A program made the translations under genes and the position numbers. Below the pieces are notes generated by a model. The model saw nothing but the letters and a program-made list of their open reading frames with translations. It did not search any database and was not told the origin of the DNA. A stretch of 64,000 bases of DNA, taken from contig JANSLP010000086.1 of NCBI GenBank assembly GCA_029298735.1, forward strand, positions 47,550 to 111,549, read 5' to 3'. Of this stretch, positions 31,878 to 43,141 are shown piece by piece (the first letter of the stretch is position 1; every line of letters begins with the position of its first letter). This DNA is from Ophiostoma sp. CBS 140.51 (taxonomy: Eukaryota; Ascomycota; Sordariomycetes; Ophiostomatales; Ophiostomataceae).

Positions 31878-32861
31878 ATGCCCTTCCCAAACAGATTGGA
31901 CAGCCGCATTGTGCATTTGTGGCACGCTCCCCAATCGGGCTCGAACGGAGAACTTGACTTTCACGTCTCAAACTACCCGCTGGAGCGTATCGGCGGCCTG
32001 CGGGTTGTTTCTGGATTGACAAACCACGACCTCTTTGAAATGGTGTCGATCATCCTTCGACGTATACCCCTCGAGGACTTGACAATTCACAAACGCGACC
32101 AATGCCATATCGATAGCATTGATAACAACAACAATAAGGACTTGGAGGCCGGCGACTACTACGTAACCACGAGAAACAACCGCGGCAGGGTTTCGGCAAT
32201 GCAAGTCTTTGACCGCCTGCCCGTTGGCAATGCCGCATATCACCATGTCGAGAGGCCCTACATTGCGCGCCAGCAGAAGGAGACAGTCGTACATGTCCGC
32301 AAACGCGACCGGGGCTGTGTTTTGACAAAGACACCCAACTGCGGCGCCTCGGTCGGCGACTGGACCGGGTTCGAAGTGGCACACATTTTCCCTCTCTACC
32401 ACGAGCTAGTGGACCCGGACAGAATTACAAGGGACCTCCCTGACTTCATGTCCCGTTCCAGTTTGACCGGCCACGTTGCTCATTCTCCGCAAAATGCCAT
32501 CCTGATGCGGTCCGACATTCACCGCCACTTCTCCCAGTACCAGGTGGCCATCAATATGGACAGCCCCGGGGGGCCTAAAATTGTTGCCTTTACACAGGCA
32601 ACCGCTTGGATGAGCGGCACTCGGATAAACTCAGCGTGGCTCGCCTACCCAGACCGGCCGCCCAATTGTTTTTGGCAGTGGCACTACAAGGAGTCTGTGC
32701 TGGCGAATGTGCGATGGGTCGGCGCGCCCGTGTATACGGAGGAGGATGTGCAAGAAGATGTGCAAAAACGTAACAACAAAGCCCGCAAGCCGTTCACAGT
32801 ACACAGCGACGACGATCTCGACTATGGGACCGACACCAGCGTGTCATCAGTTGAAGATTAA
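31878..32861 (+). CDS. Fungal HNH endonuclease-like protein
   Basis: 327 residues, intronless. The C-terminal half has the fungal HNH_2-type pattern: VHVRKRDRGCVLTKTPNCG, then FEVAHIFPLYHE (the conserved AHIxP histidine), then SPQNAILMRSDIHRHFSQYQVAI, where N and H complete the His-Asn-His finger. The N-terminal 130 residues have no recognised domain. The acidic C-terminal tail (DDDLDYGTDTS) looks disordered. In many fungi this family is expanded and of unknown function; nuclease activity is plausible because the His/Asn/His residues are present but has to be shown. No mobile-element context is visible on either side. Confidence 0.8.
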   Translation: MPFPNRLDSRIVHLWHAPQSGSNGELDFHVSNYPLERIGGLRVVSGLTNHDLFEMVSIILRRIPLEDLTIHKRDQCHIDSIDNNNNKDLEAGDYYVTTRNNRGRVSAMQVFDRLPVGNAAYHHVERPYIARQQKETVVHVRKRDRGCVLTKTPNCGASVGDWTGFEVAHIFPLYHELVDPDRITRDLPDFMSRSSLTGHVAHSPQNAILMRSDIHRHFSQYQVAINMDSPGGPKIVAFTQATAWMSGTRINSAWLAYPDRPPNCFWQWHYKESVLANVRWVGAPVYTEEDVQEDVQKRNNKARKPFTVHSDDDLDYGTDTSVSSVED

Positions 32862-33270
32862 ACATCCATTTTTGTGACAGGTTGGATAAGTGGACAAGAC
32901 GCACGTAATACTGATGACATTAGTGTTGGAGTGGGGCAAGCTTCTGGCCTGTATTTTCTATATATCTCTCTCGTCTCTCCCACCTCCCAGAGGTATTAGA
33001 GACCTTCTTGGTCCCCACTGACTCTATGAGCTCTGCTACCAATATAATACTTTAAACGTATACACACAATGTTACTAAGGAACACCTGATTTAAATAATT
33101 AGAATACGTTTTGATAATACGTCACAGTAAAATACGTGTCGATGTGATAGTGTATTATAAAATAAAACTGTTTGAAATAAAAGTAAATAAAATAACTACT
33201 TTAAAAAGAATTAGAACTAAAAAAACAGATTTATATGAGAAATATATCTCGCTGAAACATAAAGACCATC
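32862..33270. other. AT-rich convergent gap
   Basis: The stretch 33055-33250 is strongly AT-rich with many AAATAAA-like words that could serve as poly(A) signals for both flanking genes. No gene is seen. Confidence 0.5.
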
Positions 33271-35997
33271 CTACTCCACCACATCTGCGATTGTCCGTTC
33301 CAACTTCCTCCTCATCTTCTTTTTGTCAGGCTTCACCAGCGAGATGGAGACGGCCGGATCCTTGGCAAACACGCGCAGACCAACGACACAGACGGCGTTC
33401 CACGGCTGGCTATCATCCAGCTCGCGGTGCCGTCCGTCCGTCTTGATCTTGACAAGCTTCCTGGCTTCTTCCTTTTCAAACTCATCACGTTCGTCTATAA
33501 ACGGCCAGCCCTTCTTATTCATGGCCTTTCTCAGCTCGGCCACGGCCTCTTCGCCATCACTCTCGCCGTCTAATAAGTCGTCACTGTCTTGGGCGTCAAG
33601 CTCGCTGTCGGAAAAGTCGGGCTCGGGGAAGCCGATGGGTTCCGGGCCAGGGTCTATGTCCATCTCCATCTTTTTGTCCTTCTCATCCCCCATCTTGTCG
33701 TCTTTGTCTTTGACAGTGTCATCCACTTTTTTCTCATCACGTCCACCTGCCTTTTCATCATCCTGCGTCTCCGCATCTTGCATCCTCTTCACTCTCCTCA
33801 GTCTAAACTCTTCTTTGGCCAACACCCATGCCACTCGTGCCTCTCTCAGCCGCTTGGCCTCGGCTTTTTGCCATTCGTTACGGGCACGCACGCGTTGCAC
33901 TTTGCGTACCCGTCTCTCTTCCAGCTTCTTGTCCTCGTCTTCAACGTCAGCACCCTTGGCGTGTGCTGCATCGTACTGCTGTCCAATCTGCCGCAGCTTG
34001 TCCGGATTCTCCTCGACCGTCATCTTGACCACGGCTGCTTCCGACAGCCGGAGCTTGTCCCGCTTGGCCTTGACCTGTGGACGGACAATGTATTTGCCTG
34101 CAATAGGAAGCACAACTTCACAGCTGATGGACCGTGTCTCGTTGGCATTCGGTGTATGGACAATGCTGAGTGGCGTGCCGTTGGGAGACTGGAGGACAAA
34201 GTGCAGCGAAAAGTCGTACTGCCCACGCAGGCCGCGGTAGTAGCGGGTGTCCAGTTGCGAGAGTACAACCACCACAAGTCCGGGCTCCTTGACGTCCACA
34301 ACAAAGTGTGTGCCAGAGTAGCCCGCCACCCACCCGACATTTAGAGTGGTCCACTGCTGCACCGTGGTCCACGATGCATCAAATAAGCGCGTCCGATGGA
34401 GATAGCCAAACGTCTCCAGCATATCCTGATAGGACATCCAAAAGACGCCGTCGTCGCCAAACGCGTGGCCGAGCTTCTTGAGCCAGTACGGCGTCCACTC
34501 CTTGGCACCGTCGGCCCAGGGACCATGCCAGGCGCCCATGTGTGTGTTCTCACTGCGCTGTCCCCATGGGTTGCGGATCTTGACCAAGCGAACAGTCTCC
34601 TTGCCATCTTCCGACTCGGCCTCCACCGCCTGTAGCACCGAGTAGCAGTGGTTCACCGTCAAGCCGTTGTGGTTCGCTAAGTAGCAGCCACAGCCCATGA
34701 CGGAGAGGCCAAAGACGAAGTCACCACCGCATGAGTGGACGAGATCGTCGCTGTTCTCATCACGACTTTCTCCACCGCCTCCCGCAGACAACTCTTGCCA
34801 CAGCTTGTCCTTGTCCAACACCCGGTTGGCCACCACCGTCGTGCTCACACCACCCGTCAAATCCTCCATGCCTTCGCTGCACCACCCGCCGGACAGCGCG
34901 CCATAGTCGCCGTGCAACTTGGCAAATGCCTTTTCCAGCAAAGGCAACCATGTTTCGTTGGCGTCGGCACACCGTGCAAACGATAGTGCTTCCGAGCCGC
35001 GCTGGAACCGTTGACGATGGTCGCGTGCGCGTTGGCCACTGGCGTCATACTTTTCCGCACAAAAGTCGTCGTGGTGTAGGTACAGGTTGTCGTCGACAAC
35101 AACGGGTGTCCACTGCCCATCCCGGACAAAAACAAAACCGTAGACACCACACGTCTCGTCGCGGGCGACACAGACGCGCTGCATCAGGTCGGTGCGGTGG
35201 GCCATGGTGGCCACGGCGGCGATCCACCAGCAGTCGCCCACGCGGCCTTGCTGGACGTCGGACGACGAAAAGCCTCGAGCGGCAAAGCCGGTCGAGGAGT
35301 TGTTGTCGTTCTTTTTCTCCTCGCTGTGCTCAGTCGACTTGCGCTCGCGCACAAACACTGGCTTCTCAAAAATCCAGTCCACTCTGTGTACGGCCGGCGG
35401 CGTATGCATCGGCTGCAGGGCGTCCTCTTCACCACCGTGCACCACCAGCCGCCGAAACAAGCCGCGCAAACAGTTCTTTTTGGGATCTTCTTCCAGGTTA
35501 AACTCCGGGTCAGTAAACTTTTCATTGGTGCGGTGGCACTCGCTGACGATCCGGCCGACGGCCGCACGACAGGCGGCGGCGGCGGACTCATACGAGGCGG
35601 AGGCAGAGACCGAGGCGTCTGCCGATGGAGGACTGTCGACCGTCGGCGTCGATGGAGCAGACACGGCAGCCCATGATGATGATGACGCCGGTGTGCTCAC
35701 ACCGGACGTCGTCTCGGACGGCCATCCTAGAACATCCGTGGGCTTGTATAGACCCAGCTGCTCGTACAGCCGGCGAGGAAAGACGGACGTGATCCTGCCC
35801 GGCTTCCTTGCCTGGAAAGCCGACCAAAAGTCGGCCAAATTCTTCTGCGGCGACTCGTTTCGATGTTTCTTTTTTCCACCGACGGCCGTTGCCGTGAACT
35901 TGGTGGAAATGACGGCCGATGCGGCGATATGGGGAGGGTCGGTGGGCTTGTCGGTACTCCCGTCGGGAAGAGAAACTGTGTGGTCGTGGTTGGCCAT
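33271..35997 (-). CDS. Calpain-family cysteine protease
   Basis: 908 residues from the ATG at 35997 (MANHDHTVSLP); an upstream in-frame ATG at 36054 is less likely. The catalytic domain contains the triad: Cys256 in GRVGDCWWIAAVATM, His450 in GLTVNHCYSVLQ and Asn476 in VKIRNPWGQ. Preceding this is DVQQGRVGDCWW, and between Cys and His are WTPVVVDDNLYLHHDD and WLPLLEKAFAKLHGDYGAL, all typical of calpains. A C2L/domain III-like region follows (SPNGTPLSIVHTPNANETRS). The C-terminal 250 residues are highly charged (Lys/Glu/Asp/Arg), likely coiled coil and disordered. No EF hands are visible, so this is an atypical fungal calpain, closer to the PalB/plant-type split than to classical animal calpains. 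The protease should be cytosolic and calcium-responsive, as is usual for the family. Confidence 0.9.
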   Translation of the reverse strand: MANHDHTVSLPDGSTDKPTDPPHIAASAVISTKFTATAVGGKKKHRNESPQKNLADFWSAFQARKPGRITSVFPRRLYEQLGLYKPTDVLGWPSETTSGVSTPASSSSWAAVSAPSTPTVDSPPSADASVSASASYESAAAACRAAVGRIVSECHRTNEKFTDPEFNLEEDPKKNCLRGLFRRLVVHGGEEDALQPMHTPPAVHRVDWIFEKPVFVRERKSTEHSEEKKNDNNSSTGFAARGFSSSDVQQGRVGDCWWIAAVATMAHRTDLMQRVCVARDETCGVYGFVFVRDGQWTPVVVDDNLYLHHDDFCAEKYDASGQRARDHRQRFQRGSEALSFARCADANETWLPLLEKAFAKLHGDYGALSGGWCSEGMEDLTGGVSTTVVANRVLDKDKLWQELSAGGGGESRDENSDDLVHSCGGDFVFGLSVMGCGCYLANHNGLTVNHCYSVLQAVEAESEDGKETVRLVKIRNPWGQRSENTHMGAWHGPWADGAKEWTPYWLKKLGHAFGDDGVFWMSYQDMLETFGYLHRTRLFDASWTTVQQWTTLNVGWVAGYSGTHFVVDVKEPGLVVVVLSQLDTRYYRGLRGQYDFSLHFVLQSPNGTPLSIVHTPNANETRSISCEVVLPIAGKYIVRPQVKAKRDKLRLSEAAVVKMTVEENPDKLRQIGQQYDAAHAKGADVEDEDKKLEERRVRKVQRVRARNEWQKAEAKRLREARVAWVLAKEEFRLRRVKRMQDAETQDDEKAGGRDEKKVDDTVKDKDDKMGDEKDKKMEMDIDPGPEPIGFPEPDFSDSELDAQDSDDLLDGESDGEEAVAELRKAMNKKGWPFIDERDEFEKEEARKLVKIKTDGRHRELDDSQPWNAVCVVGLRVFAKDPAVSISLVKPDKKKMRRKLERTIADVVE

Positions 35998-37036
35998 GAT
36001 GTCGAGCGAGCTGCAGAAAAATGTCGATGAAGTAGGAGAGGCCTCCCCACACATGCAAGCTACTGCAAGAAGTTATATATATTGTAATAGAAATCGAGCT
36101 CTCCCAATGCTTTTCTTTGCCCTTGCATATCACTGCATATCACTGCATCCTTCCTGCGTACATAGGCTAACAAGAATTTCCCCAACCTTTCGCTAGGATG
36201 GCACCTTGCAGCACAGCAATTTCAAATACGCGAGATCAGGACCAGATCACTACGATGGGCAGGCAGGTACAGGGAGATACATGCGGACACAGGCAGGCAC
36301 AGGCAGATCCAATGCCGTTAATCTTGCAACAGACAAAGACGGCAGCAGACGGCATCGTCCCGGGGATCCGCTATCCGAGATGCCAAGACTGTATCCAAGG
36401 GACGAGGAGGATCGTGTGTGATTGTTGGGATCAATAGGTGCGCTGGACTTTATTACTAATATTACAGCTCCCAGAAATACATTGTATCAAAAGGACTGTT
36501 CGGCTGTTCACCGCTTACAATTTTATTTCTATTGTTGCGTCCTGTATCCCTTGAGCCCCGTCTCACCGCTGCCGTGGACCATCAAGGTGCAGGTCCATCA
36601 GGGTTCTCCCACTTTCTGTCCTGTTACCCCAAGGACGAAGCACTCCCGACTGGGCAGTGGTCCGAGCCGAGAAGCTACCCCTGTCAATGAGCTTTAGAAC
36701 AAAATTAGATTGAGTTTCTTTTTGTGTTTCTTTTCGTGCAATTTTTTTCGGGTGACCTGCAACAAATGTGCTGTCTGCGGCCGTCCATCTCCATTTTTAT
36801 TGTCTTCGTGCCTGTGTATCACGATTACGCGGTCAAACCACGGAGAGACGAAATCGACAGAACAGTATAACAGCACTTGAATTATATTAAGATGACACGA
36901 TGCACGTCGGCAGTTGCCCGTCCGTTGGCGAGTGTGACAGAAGTTGGAAAAATGAAAGAAGGAAGAACGAAAGAATATAACGAATTATTACAGAGGAGGC
37001 AACACGGGACACTATATTCATCGTTGCCCACCGTCA
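35998..37036. other. Intergenic region, about 1 kb
   Basis: Short plus-strand frames at 36198-36697 show no domain. It holds the calpain promoter and the 3' flank of the GH30 gene. Confidence 0.5.
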
Positions 37037-38597
37037 TTACACCCGCACAATGACACTCAGGACACCATGAGCTAGCACCGACGCAGTACTCACATCACCC
37101 TGAGCATCTACCGTCACACCCACTCTCTCCAGGTCCCGCGTCGAGTCCGTCGCCCACGCCTCGGCCGAAACCGCCGACGCGACACGGCTGCGCACCGTGA
37201 TGGGCACGTCGGTGGCACCATCGTTGATGGCAATCACAGAGACGGCACCGTCGGCATTATGGAATGCAATTGTACGGAGGGGGCTCGCTCCCTTGACCAG
37301 ACAGCCGTCCGTGCCCGTCGTCTTGACGGACACTCGCAGAGCGCCAGGACGGGCCGCGCGGCTGAACTGCGCAAATGCCCACAGCCGTTTGGCCACTGTG
37401 TACGTGCCCAGCTCCAAGTCGGTCAAGATGAGTTTTTCATTGTTATTGCCGTTGGTGGCCGTGTCCTGCGTGGCGACCCACCAGAGGAATGCGCTCAAGT
37501 TGCCGGTGGTCAGACCAGTGTGCAGATTGCGTGCCCACGTCAAACCATCGCCGGCCAGTGCTTTGGTGTCATTGTAGGCGGATGCGTTGGCGTTGAACCA
37601 GGTGGTAGACCAGTTGCCGCCCAGGTCAGCGTACTCGGACATCCAGGCGCGTTGTCCCTCCGAGGGCAAAGGAGAATCAATCTTGCTGGTGTACAGATGC
37701 GAAGTAAACACGTCGACCAGGGGAGCAGCCTCCTTGTCGGCAAGAATCGCATTGGACATGTTGCGCTGGGTGGCCCAGCCCGTGGCATCACAGCAGGCAA
37801 TGTGGACCTGCTTCTCGAGACCGTGAGATTTGAGGACCGAGTGCAAGATCTTGATGAAATCGGCCGATTGTGCGCCGTCCATCAGCATAGAGGCGTAGGC
37901 GGTGCTATCAGTGGTGTTAGTATGGCAAGAATACTCATTACGTGCTGGGAGAAGGCACTCACGTAAAATCCGGCTCGTTCAAGAAGCCCAGGTGCGTGAT
38001 ATCAATCCCGGCATTGTGGTACGTGGCCACATACTCCGCCAGGTACTCGGCATACGCCCGGCGCCAGTCTTGCCCATCGGCACAGGCCGGTCGACCAGGT
38101 GTACCGCACAGGTAGCCTCCACCCGCATCGTTGCTATTATTCTTCATGAAGCCGGGCGCCGACCATGCATCCGCATAAAACGTCTTGACGCCATACTTGG
38201 CCGCTTGTTGCGCGATCCAGAACTGGCCAGAATCATTGCCGTCCCAGATGTAATGAGGTGAGCCGCTCGGCCCTCCTACGGGCGCATTCGGCTCGATCGT
38301 GTTCATCCAGTCCAGGGTGCTGTTGGGACTGCTGCCGATGCCATTGCGCAGAATCGAAAAACCGACACCAGAGGTGACGTTGAACAGCAAGTCGACCAGC
38401 TCGTTGCGCTTGGCCTCGGGCAGATTGATGATCTGGTTGGCGCGCTGGAAGGCTTCGCTGAAACCGAAGCCGTCAATGGTCTGGTAGGTCGTCGCGGTGT
38501 CGACAGTCAGGCGGAGAGGGTCGGCCGGAGCAGCAGCTGGTGCAGCCGAAGTTACAGCCGCGAGACTGGCCACTGCTAGAGTCGAAAGAGTGTGCAT
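37037..38597 (-). CDS. Secreted GH30 family glycoside hydrolase (two exons)
   Basis: Exon 1 is 38597-37963 and exon 2 is 37904-37037 (58-nt intron, GTGAGT donor, ATACTAAC branch site, CTGATAG acceptor), giving 500 residues. A signal peptide is clear (MHTLSTLAVASLAAVTSAAP). The (beta/alpha)8 barrel shows YQTIDGFGFSEAFQRA, VGFSILRNGIGSS, KTFYADAWSAPGFMKNN, and HLGFLNEPDF with Glu208 as the predicted acid/base. The likely nucleophile glutamate is in WMSEYADLGGNW after the intron, and AFLWWVATQD follows. A C-terminal beta-sandwich (GALRVSVKTTG, TIAFHNADGAVSVIAIND) completes the GH30 architecture. Fungal members act on beta-1,6-glucan, beta-1,6-galactan or glucuronoxylan; which one cannot be decided here. 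The start at 38597 is chosen because it begins the signal peptide. Confidence 0.9.
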
Positions 38598-40521
38598 TTT
38601 CAATGAGAAGCAAAACGAGTGTGGTTGAAAACGAGCGTAATCGAGCGAAGTGATCTCACGATGTTGGCAAACGGGGGAAGAAAACCACCACATTTTATTT
38701 GGGCCGGGGCGGCCATATATCAAGGTCAGCAATCAATAATAACCATTCTTCCAGAAAACGAGTCTGCTCCGCGACTCCTAATTTTGTCGCCCTTTGCCAG
38801 CCACCACTGTCCGCAATTTATCGTGAGATGGCTAAATAGACAGGCAGAGCACAACACTTGCATTCCCATGCACGGCCATAGTGCATCCAGAGTAGAGACT
38901 GTCGCTACCATTCGTCGGATTCCTGTCAACCAGGCACAATTAATATGTACCTGCAGGCTGGGCCTCATTTGAGCCGTCTTGGACCTGTTCCTGGCGTGTC
39001 GCTGTCAGGTCGTCGACTGCATCCTGGCTGTCGGGAAAGAGTCCAGCCAGGCCGACCTTATTTATTTAGGCGGCACAACAAGGTGTTTGCCTGCCGTTCT
39101 TATTTACGACTTGACCAACCAACAACTCGAACACGAGGAGACAACGTGGCAATGTGGTAGCGAGGAGGTTGTGTGTCTGTTGATGTCTGTTGATATCTGT
39201 TGGCTGGATGAATGGACTCCCAGTCACGTTGACGGGTTCCGTAGGCGAGCTCATTGCAATTGATTATATGTTCAATATTGGAGAAAGAATAAGCGAAATA
39301 GTTGTCGATTCGGAATGTGTCGTCGTAAGCCTGTCATCTCGTTTCTGGTAAGAGGGTGTCTTCCAATATTTTGTTTGCACAGACATCGCTTGGATCTTCG
39401 CATATTTGAGCCGCACGACAAACGCCACTACAATAATGTAAAGTGAGAATACAAATGAATCGTGGTAAACGGATATATTGATCATCTTAATGACATTTGT
39501 TAATCTGAATATGTAAATATGCATATCCTAGATGAAGCGTCGTCACCAAAAGCCATTAATCTGTTCCCAACACGTGAGTGATTATGTGTAGCCACACCTG
39601 GATAACCAAGACGGCTACAAATGCTTCTCTTCACCGAGATTCATAGCCGCCAGTTGCCAAAAGTCAAGAAGCAATACCCTGGCAGTCTTGAATTGCCGCC
39701 TGTTTACCATCAGTTTGCCATGGATTACCGTGTTCGCCGTTCATTCGCCGATCGACTTGTTCTCCTCGTTTCGGCAACTGGGCTAGGTAAACAAAGGGCT
39801 GTACAGACCACTAGCAGTTTGAGTTTCCGGCCGTAGGATACCCATCAACCTCATATATGCATGGGCTGGGCAAGCTGTACACCGAGATCTGTCCTCTCCT
39901 CATGTTGCCCATTTTGTTACCAAATATGGCCTAAGTAGTCTACCTCGTGGCAGCATCCTTGATATCCCTGTATGTCCCCGCGTTTTTGATAACAACGCAT
40001 GACAGGTATCTTCAAACTGGGTCCAAGAGTTCTAGATTAAATATGGATAGGGTATGATCGGACGTTGACCCAGACACAGCCTCTTCGGGAAGCTTTGGTG
40101 GCATCACGGCGCTAGCACGACAGGGCTCGACATGGACACAAAACTAGCCATATTAGGAAAGAACATTGACCACAGCTTCCACGGACAGTATGCAGGGTCG
40201 ATAGTCTCGGCCTAAGATATGGTCATTGATCCTGTTCCTTACAGACTGCTTGCACGGTACATGCAGTTGCTTCTGTATCATTCCATAGCTTTATCGAAGC
40301 TCATCATATCGTAATCTGACGACAGCTGGCCCCGAAGTCGGCCACCCCTCGGCGTCTCGTCGACGTTACGTATTGCAAAGAAAGAGCATCTCCAATCTTG
40401 CCATTTTACATTGGGAGTCTCATTGTCACGTTGCCTTTTCATCCAGACATACACTCTGTTATTTCGTATCACCAGAACCGTCCAACACCCGCCACGCTCC
40501 AACCTTTGCACCGCCACCACC
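38598..40521. other. Gene-free stretch, about 1.9 kb
   Basis: Only short overlapping frames without domains. It contains the promoters of the GH30 and NTF2-like genes. I see no transposon ends or long repeats. Confidence 0.5.
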
Positions 40522-41229
40522 ATGCCTTCCACCGAAGAGACCGTCCTGGCCACCATCGACGCTTTCCTGGCCTCCTTCTCTGACGTCCAGCCACCATTCA
40601 CGGCCACCTACAAGTTTGTCAAACCCGACAGCTATGCCGTCCTCTCCCACCCGAGCGGCATCATCCGGAGCTCCCTAAAGGAGTTGGTTGCCAGCTGGGA
40701 AGACGATCTGACCAAAGTATACGGTTCGGGCGCCACTTCGGCCAGCGAGTCCGTCATTGCCCCAGGACCGGAAGTGTGGGTGGCTCCGTCGGGCACATTT
40801 GCGTCGGTGTGGACCGGCTTTGGTTTCAAGATCAACGGCGACGAAAAGATCAAGGGTGTATATGCTCTCTCCTTCGAGAAGACGGATGACGACAAGTGGC
40901 TCTTGACCAGCCTGGCGGATAAGATGTGGCGGTCGTCAGATGCGACTCCAGAGACAGTCGCCACATCTGCAGACCTGACTGGGCCAGTGGAGGCACTCTT
41001 GTCCGGCAAGACGGATGAGTCGCTGTTTCTACCCGGCAGTGGTGCAACCATTTCTTGCACACGAACGTCATGGACCGCCTTGTCAACAGCACTCAAAACA
41101 ACGACCAGATCACCATCCGACTGGGCTACACGGACGGTGGCGGATATTGGCTTCGTCTGGACTGGCAGTGTGGTTGTTACTCTGCTAAATAAGGACGGCA
41201 AGTGGTTGATCAGTAGTGTGCAGGCGTGA
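40522..41229 (+). CDS. Small protein with two tandem NTF2/SnoaL-like halves
   Basis: 235 residues from ATG 40522 (context CCACCACCATGCC). The first half (about 1-130) runs from TVLATIDAFLASFSD, through PEVWVAPSGTFASVWTGFGF, to KWLLTSLADKMWR; the second (about 140-235) repeats the order with ADIGFVWTGSVVVTLLNKDGKWLISSVQA. The repeated xVWTGxxxx strand followed by a KW(L)L(T/I)S strand points to two NTF2-like (cone-shaped) domains in tandem. Single-domain members are often small-molecule isomerases, cyclases or binding proteins. The specific role is unknown. It is convergent with the CmcJ-like dioxygenase gene, 256 bases away. Confidence 0.6.
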   Translation: MPSTEETVLATIDAFLASFSDVQPPFTATYKFVKPDSYAVLSHPSGIIRSSLKELVASWEDDLTKVYGSGATSASESVIAPGPEVWVAPSGTFASVWTGFGFKINGDEKIKGVYALSFEKTDDDKWLLTSLADKMWRSSDATPETVATSADLTGPVEALLSGKTDESLFLPGSGATISCTRTSWTALSTALKTTTRSPSDWATRTVADIGFVWTGSVVVTLLNKDGKWLISSVQA

Positions 41230-41485
41230 TGGTAAAAAAATGGAACTTGAAATAGATGTTTATATCAAATTAACACAAATAACTTGGAATAATACTTTGG
41301 CTCAATAATAATTTGCATATCCAAAAGTTGTTTCATACAATGTGTGATTAGAATTAATTTTTTTTCAGGACAATGTGATGGTTTGAAATTTGGTTAATTT
41401 TATATGCCAATCTATGATACGCGATGCAACGTCTGTCAACTCATTTTGCCTTCGGTTGGGACAGAATTCCACCCCCGAAAGGAGA

Positions 41486-42361
41486 CTACAACTCAATAAT
41501 GCACCGCACTTCGACCGACTCCCGGATGTGCTCCCTCTCCGTCCCCGGAAGAGCAAAGCTGGCGTGCGGGCTGCACCCAACCCGTCCACCAGGAATCGTC
41601 TCCCAGTCACAGTCACCCGTGTCACTTGTCTTGATGACCAGAACATCCTGCGGCGTCTGCTCGCTCATGTAGTGCCACTTGTGGTGGCAAGGGCGGCTCT
41701 CAGGCAAAGTCTGCCCATTGGCCTTGACCACGACGTTCTCGCCCTTGGCGCCGTCGGGGAAGATGCGCTGCAACTTGTAGAGGTCGGCTTCGTGCACCGA
41801 GTTGCAGTCAACGACACCCAGAGGATCACGCTTCACAACGCTCAACGGGCGCCACACGCTGAAGCACAGCACCCGCTTGCCCCGCGCCCGCACAGCATCC
41901 GACTCTTCTTGCCCAAACGCCTGGGCCAGCACCAGAAAACCGCCCTCACGAGTAAAGTCAATGTGTACCCGGGGTGCCGGTGCAATACCACGGTTCGGTT
42001 TGTTCCAGGCGGGTGCCGGCTTGGAAAAGTCGGTCTGCAGGACAGCACCGCGGACAATGTGGCCCAGATGGTGAATCTTGGCGGCCGTCGGGTACAGCTG
42101 CTTGAGCCAGCCCTCAACCTCGGGGAAATAGCTCTCTTCAATACGCTCGTCGTAGTCAAAGTCGTCCTTGTGCATCTTGGAGTCGACCTTGATGTACTGG
42201 AAGCCGTGGGTGTCAATTTTGAACTGGTTCTCCTTGCCGCGAACATCATGCATCGCCACCTCGACAATGTCCTGGTCGCGGGAACCATTGATTAGTTCGA
42301 GGTCGTAAATGGACGGAGCACGGGCGACGGTAGGTGGGAGGTAGTAGGCGAGCTTGACCAT
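41486..42361 (-). CDS. CmcJ/AsaB-type 2OG-Fe(II) dioxygenase-like protein, possibly N-terminally impaired
   Basis: From the first usable ATG (42361) the frame gives 291 residues starting MVKLAYYLPP. The family core is clear: INGSRDQDIVEVAMHDVRGKE, GFQYIKVDSKM, the iron-ligand motif RVHIDFTREGG (His-x-Asp), RVLCFSVWRPLSVVKRDPLGVVDC, KWHYMSEQTPQDVLVIK, and the distal histidine/arginine region GCSPHASFALP ... VEVRCI. Members act as hydroxylases or desaturases in fungal natural-product pathways (for example AsaB) or share the fold of gibberellin desaturases. The frame is open upstream to 42430 and encodes a family-like segment (TTETKVHGSFAVAASD), but its only ATG in good context (42445) is followed after three codons by TAG. 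The gene may therefore be silenced or may use the internal ATG. Confidence 0.65.
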   Translation of the reverse strand: MVKLAYYLPPTVARAPSIYDLELINGSRDQDIVEVAMHDVRGKENQFKIDTHGFQYIKVDSKMHKDDFDYDERIEESYFPEVEGWLKQLYPTAAKIHHLGHIVRGAVLQTDFSKPAPAWNKPNRGIAPAPRVHIDFTREGGFLVLAQAFGQEESDAVRARGKRVLCFSVWRPLSVVKRDPLGVVDCNSVHEADLYKLQRIFPDGAKGENVVVKANGQTLPESRPCHHKWHYMSEQTPQDVLVIKTSDTGDCDWETIPGGRVGCSPHASFALPGTEREHIRESVEVRCIIEL

Positions 42362-42445
42362 AAGCTGTTCATCTTTGGAAGAGTCGCTAGCGGCCACAGC
42401 AAAGGATCCGTGTACCTTGGTCTCGGTCGTCTATGTCTGGGACAT
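42362..42445 (-). other. Expected 5' coding end of the CmcJ-like gene, with in-frame TAG
   Basis: The ATG at 42445-42443 has a strong start context (CTCCACCATGTCC). Reading on in the frame of the dioxygenase gives Met-Ser-Gln-Thr and then TAG at 42433-42431, after which the frame is open. No donor/acceptor pair can remove the stop. Confidence 0.55.
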
Positions 42446-43141
42446 GGTGGAGGTTGGGGTTGATGATGTTGTTGCAAATAGAGTGGTGATAAGATGGTGT
42501 TAAACTGTCGATAGGTAGAGATGTGATCTAGCCCGTCATGTCTTCATTTTTGATCTGATAACTCGTTCTTAAATGTTTGTTGAATCCCGTTGAGTGGCTT
42601 GATCAAATGACGTCCTCTCTCTGACACGGGCGATCTCCAGGCCGACTCAAAACAATGCGAAACCGAACTTGATCCCGATGAATGTCGAAATATGCCATGA
42701 CAAGATGACATGATGTGTCAAGGACCAAACAATGTCCCACGACGACTGAAGAATTGGCCATCTATTCCCGCTATTGCGCTTCTGTCACTTACCGAAACCC
42801 CCGCCCTACGGAATTCACACTATGGCTGCATCCATTACTCGATTGGGAAACTATGTCGACCACGCACGCTAGTCTTGACAGAGGGAAACAGGAGGCACCT
42901 GGAGACGCGCTCGCATCAGATCTCCACACCACCTTGACTATCACCAAGACCGAGCTAATGGCTTCTAAGCTCTGGGCGAAGCTTGAAGCTGTGCCTGAAT
43001 AAATATCCAGGGTCTCGAAATCGATTCCGCGATAATCAAAACAAGACGTAAAATACAACAGAATATCATAAAATCAACCAACATCACCATATTCTACCAA
43101 CAAACATCATCTCCAACAAATTTGCAACCTCCTCCCTCACA
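42446..43141. other. Divergent intergenic region
   Basis: Lies between the dioxygenase and cupin starts. No coding sequence is supported. Confidence 0.5.
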
